Below, piece by piece: positions 11,041 to 21,799 of a stretch of DNA of 29,738 bases. Source of the stretch: Ichthyophonus hoferi. Its lineage: Eukaryota; Opisthokonta; Ichthyosporea; Ichthyophonida; Ichthyophonidae. A model generated the notes under the pieces. It had not been told where the DNA came from. It saw only the letters and a list, made by a program, of their open reading frames with translations, and ran no database searches. Every line of letters begins with the position of its first letter. Positions within the stretch are counted from its first letter, which is position 1. The stretch lies in assembly GCA_002751075.1 (NCBI GenBank), contig NAOQ01000331.1, forward strand, positions 49,634 to 79,371, in the 5' to 3' direction. The position numbers and the translations under genes are program-made.

Positions 11041-13443
11041 TCTTTTTAACATGATGTAGTGTTGAATATTGTTAAGTGTCTTGGCTCAATCCGATTCGAT
11101 TAAATATATATAAATGTATTATAGCACAAATGGGATTAAGTGGGATTGTTTTAATATGATTGGATGCATAAACGCCTGTTACTGTAGGAGTTTAAAGATA
11201 GTAGCCCTTGATTTGTCAACTTTGCTATAAAAAGTATGTTGAAAGGGCTAAGTTGCCTGACCTGGCTCAATTATTTTGATTTGATGATATGTTTTCAAAC
11301 CCGTGCGCAAATAACGTCGTTCTAATGATTCTAACAAATGCCGGTTATGGGGAAAACATTATGGGCAAATAAGAAAATAAAATTGAAGCAGAAAAATTGG
11401 GTATTTTGATTCGATTTAAATAGAGGACCACGTGGTAATATAGGAATGGCTATATAGATTCTTTCTCCATCAGTTTCACTAAATGGCATGTCTATTCATT
11501 AACAATTGGTAGAAGATAAGAGAAATCCTACTCAATATTACTACAAAAGATTACGTGTGGTAAATAACTTAATTAACTCTATCTCTCAACAGCTCCAAAA
11601 TCTAACATACGCAAACTGAGCCTCAAATATAACTTAACTGAGCTCAATTGCTGCAACACAAAGATGAACAATAAAACTCATAATCCAGATCCGGTCTGGA
11701 AAATGCCTAGATGGTTTATTAAAATCGTAAGCTTTATTCAAAATTACATACGTAAAATATACATAAATTGTGCTAGGATACCGATGGGGCTAAATTGATA
11801 TATACGGTCAATTATAGTGAACATGTACCATTCTATTTGACTCGTTTATCTGCCAGTTATAAGTGTCTACTCATCTTCCTTCAAGGTAGTCTCATGCTTT
11901 GTGGTGGAAGTTGCAAGATCGGGGGATTACCAGGTCAGATCGGATTTGTAGCAACTCGACATTCGCAGAATTAGTTATATGTCAACTTTATATATTTTAA
12001 AAGAAAAGAAAATAAAGCAATTAGGAGTTGTTATGTAGTTATTCAATGGTATAATTTGTTTAAAATAAAATGATGTAGCATAGATCAAACATGTAAGCGA
12101 ACACGATAGGTATATGTGTTCTCATGAAAAAGGTTTGGATCAAGAGGCTGGATAGAGTGTTTGGTTTCATAAAAATAACAATTGTCGAGATGATAAATCA
12201 TGACTGCATTGTGACTAGAACGATACAAATATCATGAAGAACATTAGTGCATCACAGCATAACGTCTATATATTTACGTAAGCTTGGATCATGCATATTA
12301 TTTATTACTAGAACCTTTTATTATGCTGTATCTAAAGCGGCAAAAACATACTTAACTTGTATACTGTGGGGCTGTTTAACTACTATGAATTTAAAATTAC
12401 ATGCACGGGAGTTGAAAACGAAGAATAAATGTGTAACAGATAGACCCCAGAGTTGTCCCCAATGTTTTGATATTATAGTTCAAAACAATCGATACCCTGA
12501 CTTTTAGGGTTAGTCTGTGAAGTTATTAACGGTTAGGTTCTTTAGAATTAAACTTCTTTAAAATAATCTACCTCCATTTTTGGATTTCTGCTGAAAAATT
12601 TTTCTTGCTTCTTTTGATTTGTTTCCTACATTTTTGAGTAAAACAGTTCCACACTTGTAATTATTTTGTATTCAATAATAATAAAAATATTTTAAATATT
12701 CTCCGATCAATATGCTCTTTGTGCTTGTGATGCAAAATGAAGTGCAAGTCCCCAAGAGATGCATGCAGGTTATTGTTTGTGCTCATTATTGGCTCAGTTT
12801 GAAGAAATCGATAAGATCTAATTGGTAATTGAGTAACATAGCCGTCAATGGAATTTTAAAATGCATGATCTGGATAATGATCTATTTGTTAATATTTCAA
12901 TCAGATATGCATAATTAAAATTCCTTTTTCATTATACTTTTTTCATAGGAGTTTACATGCTCTATAATTAAAGAATTAGACAAGAAAAGAACAAAATATC
13001 AAAATATTTCTCATTATGTACTTAAACCAGCAAACTTCTTATAAAAGCCTTTTCAAGTATTATTATTTAATGTTTTAGCTAAACCAATGAACAATTGCTA
13101 AAGTGGCCAATACAAAATAGCCACAACTATTATCTGCTCTTAGCATCTCCAATAATAAATATATATAGAGATGGTTGAAATTGTAAATATAATAATAAAA
13201 ATCTCATGGAGACGTTTGATATTATGAAAATAAAGTATTCTGTGCACTTACTACCCGGATATTTATTATGAACGTAAAGGAATAATGTTCCTTGCGTGGG
13301 TACATTCGCATGTACGCACTTCACATTCAGAGATATTACCGATTAGCTAAAGGTAATCATCCTTAAGTTGTGAATAGAGTCTATTTTTAGCCTGTTTCAA
13401 AATCTCAAAAGTGATGGTCTCTGGTTTCAAAATTTTACAATAC
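11041..13443. other. no gene recognised
   Basis: Open frames here are short. A plus-strand stretch near 11764-11970 stays open for over 60 codons, and another near 11664-11795 for 44 codons, but neither shows a recognisable domain, and ORFs of this size are expected by chance at this base composition. Confidence 0.45.
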
Positions 13444-14043
13444 CTTGAGCAGCAAACATAACCAAAAGGTTATTGTGATTGTGAATGTATCTCTGCCATT
13501 TCATTGTTTGGTCTATGGAAAGGTATATATATGTTAATTTACTATCAGTCTTCTATTAATTAGCACAGGTTAGTGATAAGTGGAGACTAAATCATTATTA
13601 GTGGTTTGGATCTCGCCTGTCTCTAACTTCCTTGTGTCTGGCAGTCGATAATATTGACGTTGGGTCTAAGTATGTGTATGTTCATCGATAGTTTCATAGT
13701 ACGTCAAAAAATTTACGCTTCTACCGATAACAATATTTATAATAAATTTATTAAGTCAATGATCCTACCTATTAACTTACTGTAATGTAGGGAGATACCA
13801 CACAAGCCCTTGTTCTTGTCGTCCTTGGCTGTGGAATCATAGGAACCTTGAGAATCATAAGATCGCATGATGTTGATCGAAAGTTGTAGTAAATAATTAG
13901 ATCATCTTACAACTGTGACTAACGGTCAAAAATCCTTGTCTCAACAGTGTAGTATACACCAAATTCAATCTGCAATACATGCGTCAAAAACACTGGTTTA
14001 ATTCTATCTGATTCTGGTACACTGCCTTTGAATGCAATTCCGT
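13444..14043 (-). other. candidate minus-strand exon trio, unidentified
   Basis: Three open segments can be joined with matching phases: 13924-14043, 13781-13846 and 13444-13512. Acceptors look like TTAATTCTCAG, TTCTCAAG and CCTTTCCATAG; donors are GTTAGT, GTAAGT and GTATTG, and both internal joins are phase 1. The product includes segments such as VPESDRIKPVFLTHV, TAKDDKNKGLCGISL and MKWQRYIHNHNN. I recognise no domain. The ORFs are short, and an overlapping alternative frame near 13444 is open as well, so this could be chance, a decayed gene, or part of a real gene extending either way. Confidence 0.25.
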
Positions 14044-14865
14044 CTGAGAATTAAAGCATGTATGCACAAATTTATTTGTTTTATTGATTCTAGCCCCCTA
14101 CCAACTCAATCCTAATATTTTTGTAATTTAGACACGCACTATCTTGATGGCTACCAGTTATATAAAACAATTGGATCGGATCCAGATTACTCAGTCAGCG
14201 GTTTGCGGTTTACACATATATGCCAGGCTACCAACCACTACTCATTCGTCCCTCCCTAACCGCTAATATCTTTACCAATGAGTCAATTCCACAAAACATG
14301 TAGGATGCCGTTTCAACATTTGGAAAGATCCACATCTGAGTATTGAATGCTTGATTGAGGTTAACTCCATGTTGTTTTTAATAGTTACTTGCTTTTTTGA
14401 ACTTGCAAAGTAAGGAAATGAACCATGTACATTATGTCAACCACTCTTTATTTAATATTGTATTTAATTTTAAGAAAATACATAAACAGTATCAATAACA
14501 AACTATGCACTAGAGCAATGGTAACGGCCGTTCTGGTAATCAATTGAATCTGCCTAGGTGGGCAATTCACGAAGCAAGAACTGGTGCTCACAGATAATTG
14601 CACAAAGATCATCCAGTTGCTTTAAGTTATGATTAAGGAGATATAATGTCACACGCGCCACAGACCAAAAAAAATGCCACGGTATTGACCCATCGCTATT
14701 CGTCATTTAAGTTAAATCTATTATTTGCTATGCCAGTACAATGTATTGGATAGCTATTTTTAATATCAACCTAAGTAAAATGTGCCATATTAGGACTGAA
14801 AATGGTTTCACTTTAGTTTGTAATAGTTTCTGCAATTTCACTCGGCATTTATAAAAGAAGAAAAT

Positions 14866-14930
14866 AATCCGTTATAAATTGTTTATCTATCTAGACAATC
14901 CGTATAAATTGTTCATCTAGACAATCCGTT
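14866..14930. repeat. tandem repeat, about 26-31 bp unit, two copies plus a partial
   Basis: The unit begins AATCCGTTATAAATTGTT and ends CTATCTAGAC, is repeated with a small internal deletion, and starts a third time before diverging. Confidence 0.75.
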
Positions 14931-15344
14931 AAAACATTCTGGGGTATATTACAGTTAGCATATGGCATCAAAGCATAAGCTTCGGGTCAATTTCAATGAA
15001 AATAACGATTTAAAGCATTCAATTAGAGCAGAAAACACGCTAGTCAGACTGGAGTGTTGAGAATGATCTTCCCATAGAATTTTCTGTTTGTTAAAGGCAT
15101 TCTGAAGATGGAAATATACTCTTGAGTCTGCTATTTTCCCTAAGATGTAGTAGCTCCAGACATTAAAATGATTCGCTGGTGTATAAGCCAATGAGATGCA
15201 TATGGGTTTTGTCTTAAATGATATTAAAATATCAATGCCTTATTACATTACTAAACGTTACCACAACGTCGTTATCAAGGATGTCAAAATATCACACTCA
15301 TACTTGTCTAAAGTTTTAATTAATATGCATTTCATAGTAAAAGC

Positions 15345-15347
<3 letters not shown>

Positions 15348-15375
<28 letters not shown>
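15348..15375. repeat. TA microsatellite
   Basis: About 14 uninterrupted AT dinucleotides. Confidence 0.95.
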
Positions 15376-15379
<4 letters not shown>

Positions 15380-16554
15380 CCTGACATGTATATTTTCATA
15401 TGCGGGGTGTTGCTCATTGATATTTATTATCGGGCCAACGTCGTATATTATATCGTTTCGCCCATTGTCCTATTAGGCAATTGAAAAAAATATACTTCAT
15501 ATTCAACTTTATCCAGATCAGACTTTCTATTTTTAATTCTTTTGCTTTTTTTACTGTAAGAATGTAACATTCAAATACATCTGACAACTATACTGAATCT
15601 TGCACATGTTTTCTTCTTCGTGGAATCCTCACTTTGTAGCTTATATTTAATTGGTCAACACTTATCTGCTTTCAATGTTACATAATTATTTAAAATGCTG
15701 TACAATCGAATGGAAACTGCTAAATGACTCATTTTGGTAGGTAATATTGTTAACAGACCACGGGGACAGGGCCAGATAGATCTATCATCATTTAATCTTA
15801 ATATGCGCGCCACAATCTCATTCGTAGTTTACTACGGCATATTACTATAGATTAAATTTTATAACGATAATCAGCTTAAGAATCATTTTTACTTCTTAAG
15901 ATTTTTATTATTTTTTACAGTTAATTAATGACATACTCTTATTAGGAAGTATTTAAAGTTTTTAATGGTGGTTAAATTGGAGGGACCTCGATTTAAAACG
16001 ATAAAAGACTATTGCGTATACCAATGAACACGGAATTGAGTAAGTATTTTGAATGGCCAATGGAGTTTATGATTGTAGATTACACTGCTTGCGGTCAAGT
16101 TGAGAATACATAGTTTGTAATTATATGAAGATCAATAACAATCAATAGCAAAGGTAAAGTTTTATTTTAAAATTAATTGAGTTCATGAATTAAATTTGTT
16201 TATTGAATTTTAGTTTTATAGGTGTAGGTTCTTGTGAAAACACTGCGTTAACTCTGCCTTTAATTTTGCTATTACGTTCATGTTATTTCTTAATATGGAT
16301 GCTTATTGGATAGATTTATCAAAGTACTGAATATAGATATTTTCACCAATAGAAATGTGCAAATGGTCCTTCTAAAGCTAATAACTATATTGATCATTGG
16401 TTAATAGAAGTAGGATCTTAAATCCTATTGCATATAATTTAAAGTTTTATCTTTTTCCCTTCAGTGAAGCGTACGTAGTATATAATGGTGCTATTTTAAT
16501 AATATAAGCACATAAGTGACTTTGTGGGTTGGTTTTGTGTATCTATGTGTTTTA

Positions 16555-18840
16555 ATGGCGGCTATCGTAGAGTTTCCGCACGCGTTTCCGGCTGAACGTC
16601 AAGCGTATCGAAGAATATCAGACAATTTTACAAATATTGGCGTACGATGGTCTTTTTCCACTCTCATCAGTGATGAAAAAATGTGGCAATTAAGTAAAAA
16701 TACTCCTCCAAGCGTCATACTTACCAACGGTGTCATTAAAGCAGAATCACCACGTAGGGTAGGAAGTTATAGCGAAAAGGGTGAGACAGAAAATCTGGGT
16801 TTTCCTCCAGTGAAATTGCCCCGTGCGAAATCTGCTGATGATTTGTATGCGCTACAAGACCAATATGATAAAGTAAATAAAAATTCTACTAAAAGCGAGT
16901 CAGTATTACAAAACAGCAATAGAAAGCAGGGTGCATTTAAGATACGATTGCAGGAATCTGTCCTGCAGACACAAAAACTTCAACAGCAGCAGCAGGCAAT
17001 AGATAAGGATCTGTTAGCCTCTAGTGCCACAGGAAAAATTGCTGTTGTAGAAAAATTGTTATGCAACTCCTACTGCAATCCAAATTGTCGTACTAGACAC
17101 GGCCTTACACCATTACATTACGCTGCAATACACGCCAATATAAATATATTTCAGGCGTTATTAAAGGCAGGTGCTGATCCTTTCTTGAAAAATTCAAAGG
17201 GCCTTACTCCGCAGGTAAAAGCTTGTGCTGGGATATATTCATATATGCTGCTGTTTCTTTTTTCCCTTATTTACGTTGACACTTAAAAACGATTGTTAGT
17301 GCGTTGTCTAGATGCAAGTTCAACGGGTCGTTCTATCGAGTTAATATTAAGTTCTAGTAATGTCTTGTGTAGGGATCAATATCGTGATTACTATAATCAG
17401 TACATTTTACATATGCATACATACCTACATACATATACAATTGCAACCCTTTACGTCACCCCAGACTTACTCTGTCCTACATACATACATATATACAGGA
17501 TATAGCCCGCGTCAACAAACAACAAGGTATATTAAATATTATAGAGCAGTATTGTCAAGAAAACCATAACACCAAATGTTTAGACACAATTCCCCCACTC
17601 GTGCTCCATACGACGGGACGTAAGACTAGCGAGTCTCAGATCACTCCGTTACCAAAATACTTTTGGGTTTCAGTTACCTCCTCCGAGTTAACTGGCCCAT
17701 GGTATTGGAAAGTATGTATCATCATGTCTATATGACACATGGATACGCATTTTTGTTTTCACCTCTTTCCCCTTGTCCTTCATTTTTCTTTTCTTTTTCC
17801 CTCTTATGTACGCTTCATAATTATTATTGTTAGTTTTTGACACTGTAAAGCATCATCCCTGCATTCTTTGTCTAACTATATCTAAGCTACACTGACTACT
17901 CTTTTGTAATGTTTTGCCTTGCTGTAGTATAGTTTATATTTTTATTTTATTTTCCTATCTGTCTTGAATTATTTAAGTCAAAATTAAACAGTATTATATA
18001 ATATCATTCTTATTAGTAGTACACATATATGAACGAACGGTTAACACAATAGGCCACTGACTTAAACTCTTCGCCTATACAGCACACCACATACACTGTT
18101 ACTATATCTATGCGACAGCCTGGTACCGGGCGGCGTCGCTTTACCGTTAACCGTCGTTTTTCGGATTTTTACGTTCTATATCAAGAACTTCTTGCTCTCT
18201 GTCCCAACCCCGATCTCTACAATCGTTTGCTACTGTTGGAGCCTCGTAAGGCCTTTTTTACACGATATAGCAATGATGTGGTAAGTAGGGTGGGAATGAT
18301 TTTGTATGTGACATGTTATTTTTAATCGTGTACGTCGTCGTATGCAAGTGCTAGAGCCTAAGTTTTTTACTACGCTTAGACTGATTATTCTTCAGTGTGT
18401 TTATTACATTTATCTATTGTTATAAAACTCAGTTTAACACATACTCGGTTTGTTTCTATTAGCCCGTATTGCATGTCTGTATTGTATTTAAGATGTTTTG
18501 TAACTAGAATCTCCATATTGTTACCAATTTAGCCGCGTCAAGTTGTAATTGTTTAACAAAAGTTTAGCGAGCATTCATATGGTTTTTATGGACATACGTA
18601 TACTGTATTCTACGTCTATCTTAGCCAATATTTGTATCACTATTTATAGTATTTATTGCATGTTGTTGGTACCAATTCATATCGATTATGTAGAATGCAT
18701 AACTGCATGACTAACTACATACTATACAGGTGGAGGAGCGGAAAATGCTATTTCAACGTTTATTAACCGATGCAGCTAATGCCAACGACCCTGCTATGAT
18801 AGTTAGGATTATAGATTTTGTTGGAGACGATCATTACTGA
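16555..18840 (+). CDS. ankyrin-repeat and PX-domain protein, 4 exons, 393 aa
   Basis: Exons are 16555-17214, 17499-17711, 18083-18280 and 18730-18840. Donors are GTAAAA, GTATGT and GTAAGT, all acceptors end in ACAG, and all three introns are phase 0. The start is the first ATG in the frame (context TTTTAATGG). Residues 1-150 have no clear domain and include a short Gln run at 143-147. Residues 151-240 hold ankyrin repeats, with GLTPLHYAAIHAN and GADPFLKNSKGLTPQ; the last repeat is joined exactly across the first intron. Residues about 273-385 form a PX domain with the phosphoinositide-binding RRFSDF motif (315-320), the LEPRK loop and the EERK helix. PX domains bind phosphoinositides, often PI3P, on endosomal membranes, and ankyrin repeats bind proteins, so an endosomal adaptor is likely but inferred. 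I cannot name an orthologue with this pairing. The neighbour downstream, UBE2K, is convergent. Confidence 0.85.
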
Positions 18841-18963
18841 ATAGATACACACTTAGGTATATGAGCGAAATTATATATAGCAAAATAATAGTTTTCTAAG
18901 TACTTTTTATTTGAATGAAAAAAAAACTGTAACGAAGTCACAAAACGAGCGTTCTCTTGGAAG

Positions 18964-18981
18964 TATATATATATATATATA
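18964..18981. repeat. TA microsatellite
   Basis: Nine uninterrupted TA dinucleotides, about 125 bp after the ankyrin-PX stop codon. Confidence 0.9.
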
Positions 18982-20552
18982 AGGTATGAATGTTATCAGC
19001 TGATAATACGTCGGCCTGGTCTTTTGCAGCATATATTAGGGTCATTATATTGTAATATGCTAGCGTTTATATAAAACTGATTATGATAATTTTTAATTGT
19101 ATATATATAGACACTACTGGTGATGGTTCCAGATTGATCTGCCAATGTTGGACTGATGTGTGCAAAGCACTCTTCTGAGAGTGAGTAACTAATATTTTTT
19201 TTAGATATATGCAGTGATACATACTACTATAGGCTTTACTATAGTAGTACTTATATGCTTATATTCAATAAGTTGAATTGCAAAACAATCATGATTTTGG
19301 ACTAGAACCCATATATTTGTTATTATAAATGAGAAGTAGTAAGAGGCATATTGAGACGAAATAGCCGAGGGGTTAATTGATCTTTATATTTAATTATAAA
19401 CAGTGGACTAAAATTTAGCAGGCATTCGTGCTGATTATGCGTTCTTTCGCTGTCATGTACATGATACGTGTAAATATATAATATAATGGCGCATATTTCT
19501 ATGTAATAAGTTTGGTTGTATATTTTAGCACGAAACTATTGCAGGTCTTGGTTTCATGTAACTAATTGCATGCCTATCCTCCAATCAATTTAGTATTTAT
19601 TTTAGTTTGGCCAATCATCACTGATAATTGCTTGTGGTGTACCAATTAAAGTGTTCAGACCAATGCATTTTAATGCTAAACTATTTCAGGTAAGGTCATA
19701 TTATATCGAACTCTGATATTCCTAACCTTATTATTATCTTCATATATATTTTTTTTTAATAGAGCCTCTCTTGTGACCTGACTGTTAGATATATGTACTC
19801 GAATTATAAACCTTTTCAATTTTGTTATGTTTGTAATACTGTCTAGTATTTAACTTGACGAATATACCTGTCAGAGTAATTGTGGTAGTTCTAGTGACTT
19901 GTCCACAGACTCGGGTTCTCCAATTAGTTTTTGATTGCTAGATATATGTTTTCGTCTAGGTGCTGGAGAGTATTTCAATCCAGTTTATTAGGAACTAGTC
20001 AGTTCTTGGCGTAGTTCTTTCACAGACTTAGGGTAGTCTGTGGAGCCACCTTCTTATGGACATTACTGCATTTACATTTATACATTATTTTAACCAATGC
20101 AAAGACTATACCAGGTCTTTAAATTATCCTATTGGGTACATGATATATATAATAGTTATAATTTTGAGTAAATTGTGTCAAAAAAGGGAAATTTTGCTTA
20201 GCTGATATTGCATACAAACCATATGATTGGGTTTCAATCTGCGCATACACCTATTTGATTGAGTTTAGCCAAGGTTGGCTCGGCGAATAATAAATTGTTA
20301 CACAACACTAGTATCTACTAGGGGTTCCAAATAACTGTCAAGTAACAAAATGATAGATTATATTACCATAGGTATATATATATTTACATCTAAAGTCATG
20401 CAAAACAAAGACTAGTTTGCGACACTAGCCTTATATTATTAATGTAACGGAATATTTTAAAGAGTTGAATTGATAGGGCTATTAATAAATATAAACAACC
20501 ATTCAATTATTTTAATAGACGAGTGCTTTTCATCATAACTAGTTATAACCTA

Positions 20553-20690
20553 TATAAACTAACCACTGTGTGGTTGAGATGGGGCATCTAGTTTTGTTTA
20601 CGCTATTGTCCACCACCTAACAGGCATCATTGTCAGGGTAACGGCTTAACATACAGACAGAGTAAGTTTACCCTATGGTTTACAGTTCAA
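20553..20690. repeat. dispersed repeat X, copy 2
   Basis: It aligns with 8459-8600 in the same orientation through an ordered set of blocks, the longest being TAGTTTTGTTTAC. The two copies are about 12 kb apart and moderately diverged. Confidence 0.6.
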
Positions 20691-21129
20691 AAATATTTAT
20701 ATAGAGCTAGAACATTGATGCAATGAAATAAAGTTGTAATTGACGTTGAAGGACATCTTGTATTGCCGGTGGTATAATATACGTCGCCATATCCTTACTG
20801 ACAGGCCTACCCGTACCGTAATACAAAAAACACCATATATACCTTAAAACATATCATATTATATCATATCGTCTCATATTTTATTTATATGAACGGGTTA
20901 ATACCAACATCAACAAACTCACGAGTGTAGAGCAGGAATTCTTAGTGGACACTTAATATAACATGTGGTCTCATATCTAATGTACTACATACTATATACC
21001 AGACACTATAATATAACACAGAATATAACATATAATGTACTATAGTATACTATACTACATCCTACAATATAACAGACACTATATAACTACGCCATCATCT
21101 TGACCTTGTCCTAATACACTATTACTACA

Positions 21130-21768
21130 CTAACTAAAAAGTATTTCAGCAGCCCTTAGCAGGTTCCCCCTGGCAGTCGACAAAGCCTCTTCACACTTTA
21201 TTCTTGGGAATCCCATCTCAACTAACTGCTCAATTTTAGATTCTTCCTCTGTTTTCACATCGGCTGAGAAAAAAGAAAAAGAAAATACAATTAGGACAAT
21301 TAATCCACCCAATTGCGTTATTAATTTTCCTTATGTATAAGTCTACAGATCAAACTAATCATGATGATGTCAAGTAAATTAATCCATTCAAGAGTATTGT
21401 AAATGATCTACCTATATATAGGCCTACATGTCACTACAGATTACATTAATCAATTATCTCCATTAAGACTAACCTATCATTACTCGTTTTAAAATATTAA
21501 TCCTATTAAGCTGACTATATAAAGATAAGGGATGGTATTGGTTTACTAACACACAGTTATATTACTCTCCAATAGACAATATACAGGAAGAAGGCATACG
21601 TAAAAACGGAGGGGGGTGGGTGTGTGGAATTAACAAAGGATTAAGGTATACATATATATACACATGACTAAAATAAATAACTCATAATAGCATCATAATA
21701 TATATTTTATCTAATCATACAAGCCCTCACCTATCCATCCAACTACACTTTATATTTCAACTGACACG

Positions 21769-21799
<31 letters not shown>

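Larger units (their letters stand above)
14044..16554. other. no gene recognised; promoter side of the ankyrin-PX gene
   Basis: Several minus-strand stretches of 50-80 codons are open (15.83-15.66 kb, 15.19-14.95 kb, 14.7-14.56 kb), with no family resemblance. A tandem repeat lies at 14866-14930 and a TA microsatellite at 15348-15375. The last few hundred bases must contain the 5' end of the ankyrin-PX gene, but I cannot place a promoter element. Confidence 0.4.
18841..21129. other. intergenic between convergent genes, no gene recognised
   Basis: This holds a TA microsatellite (18964-18981), dispersed repeat X copy 2, and probable 3' UTR sequence of both flanking genes. On the minus strand, AATAAA at 20880-20885 is a possible UBE2K polyadenylation signal about 245 bp past its stop. 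No ORF shows a recognisable domain. Confidence 0.5.

Noticed and set aside
11664-11795. 44-codon ORF with an MPRW segment that recalls the cytoplasmic loop of nicotinic receptors
   Set aside because: The resemblance is a few residues only, with no transmembrane or ligand-binding part nearby; chance is more likely.
17293-17569. Short ORFs with Tyr/His-rich sequence in two frames
   Set aside because: They lie mostly in the first intron of the ankyrin-PX gene, which has clear splice sites and a phase-matched next exon in another frame.
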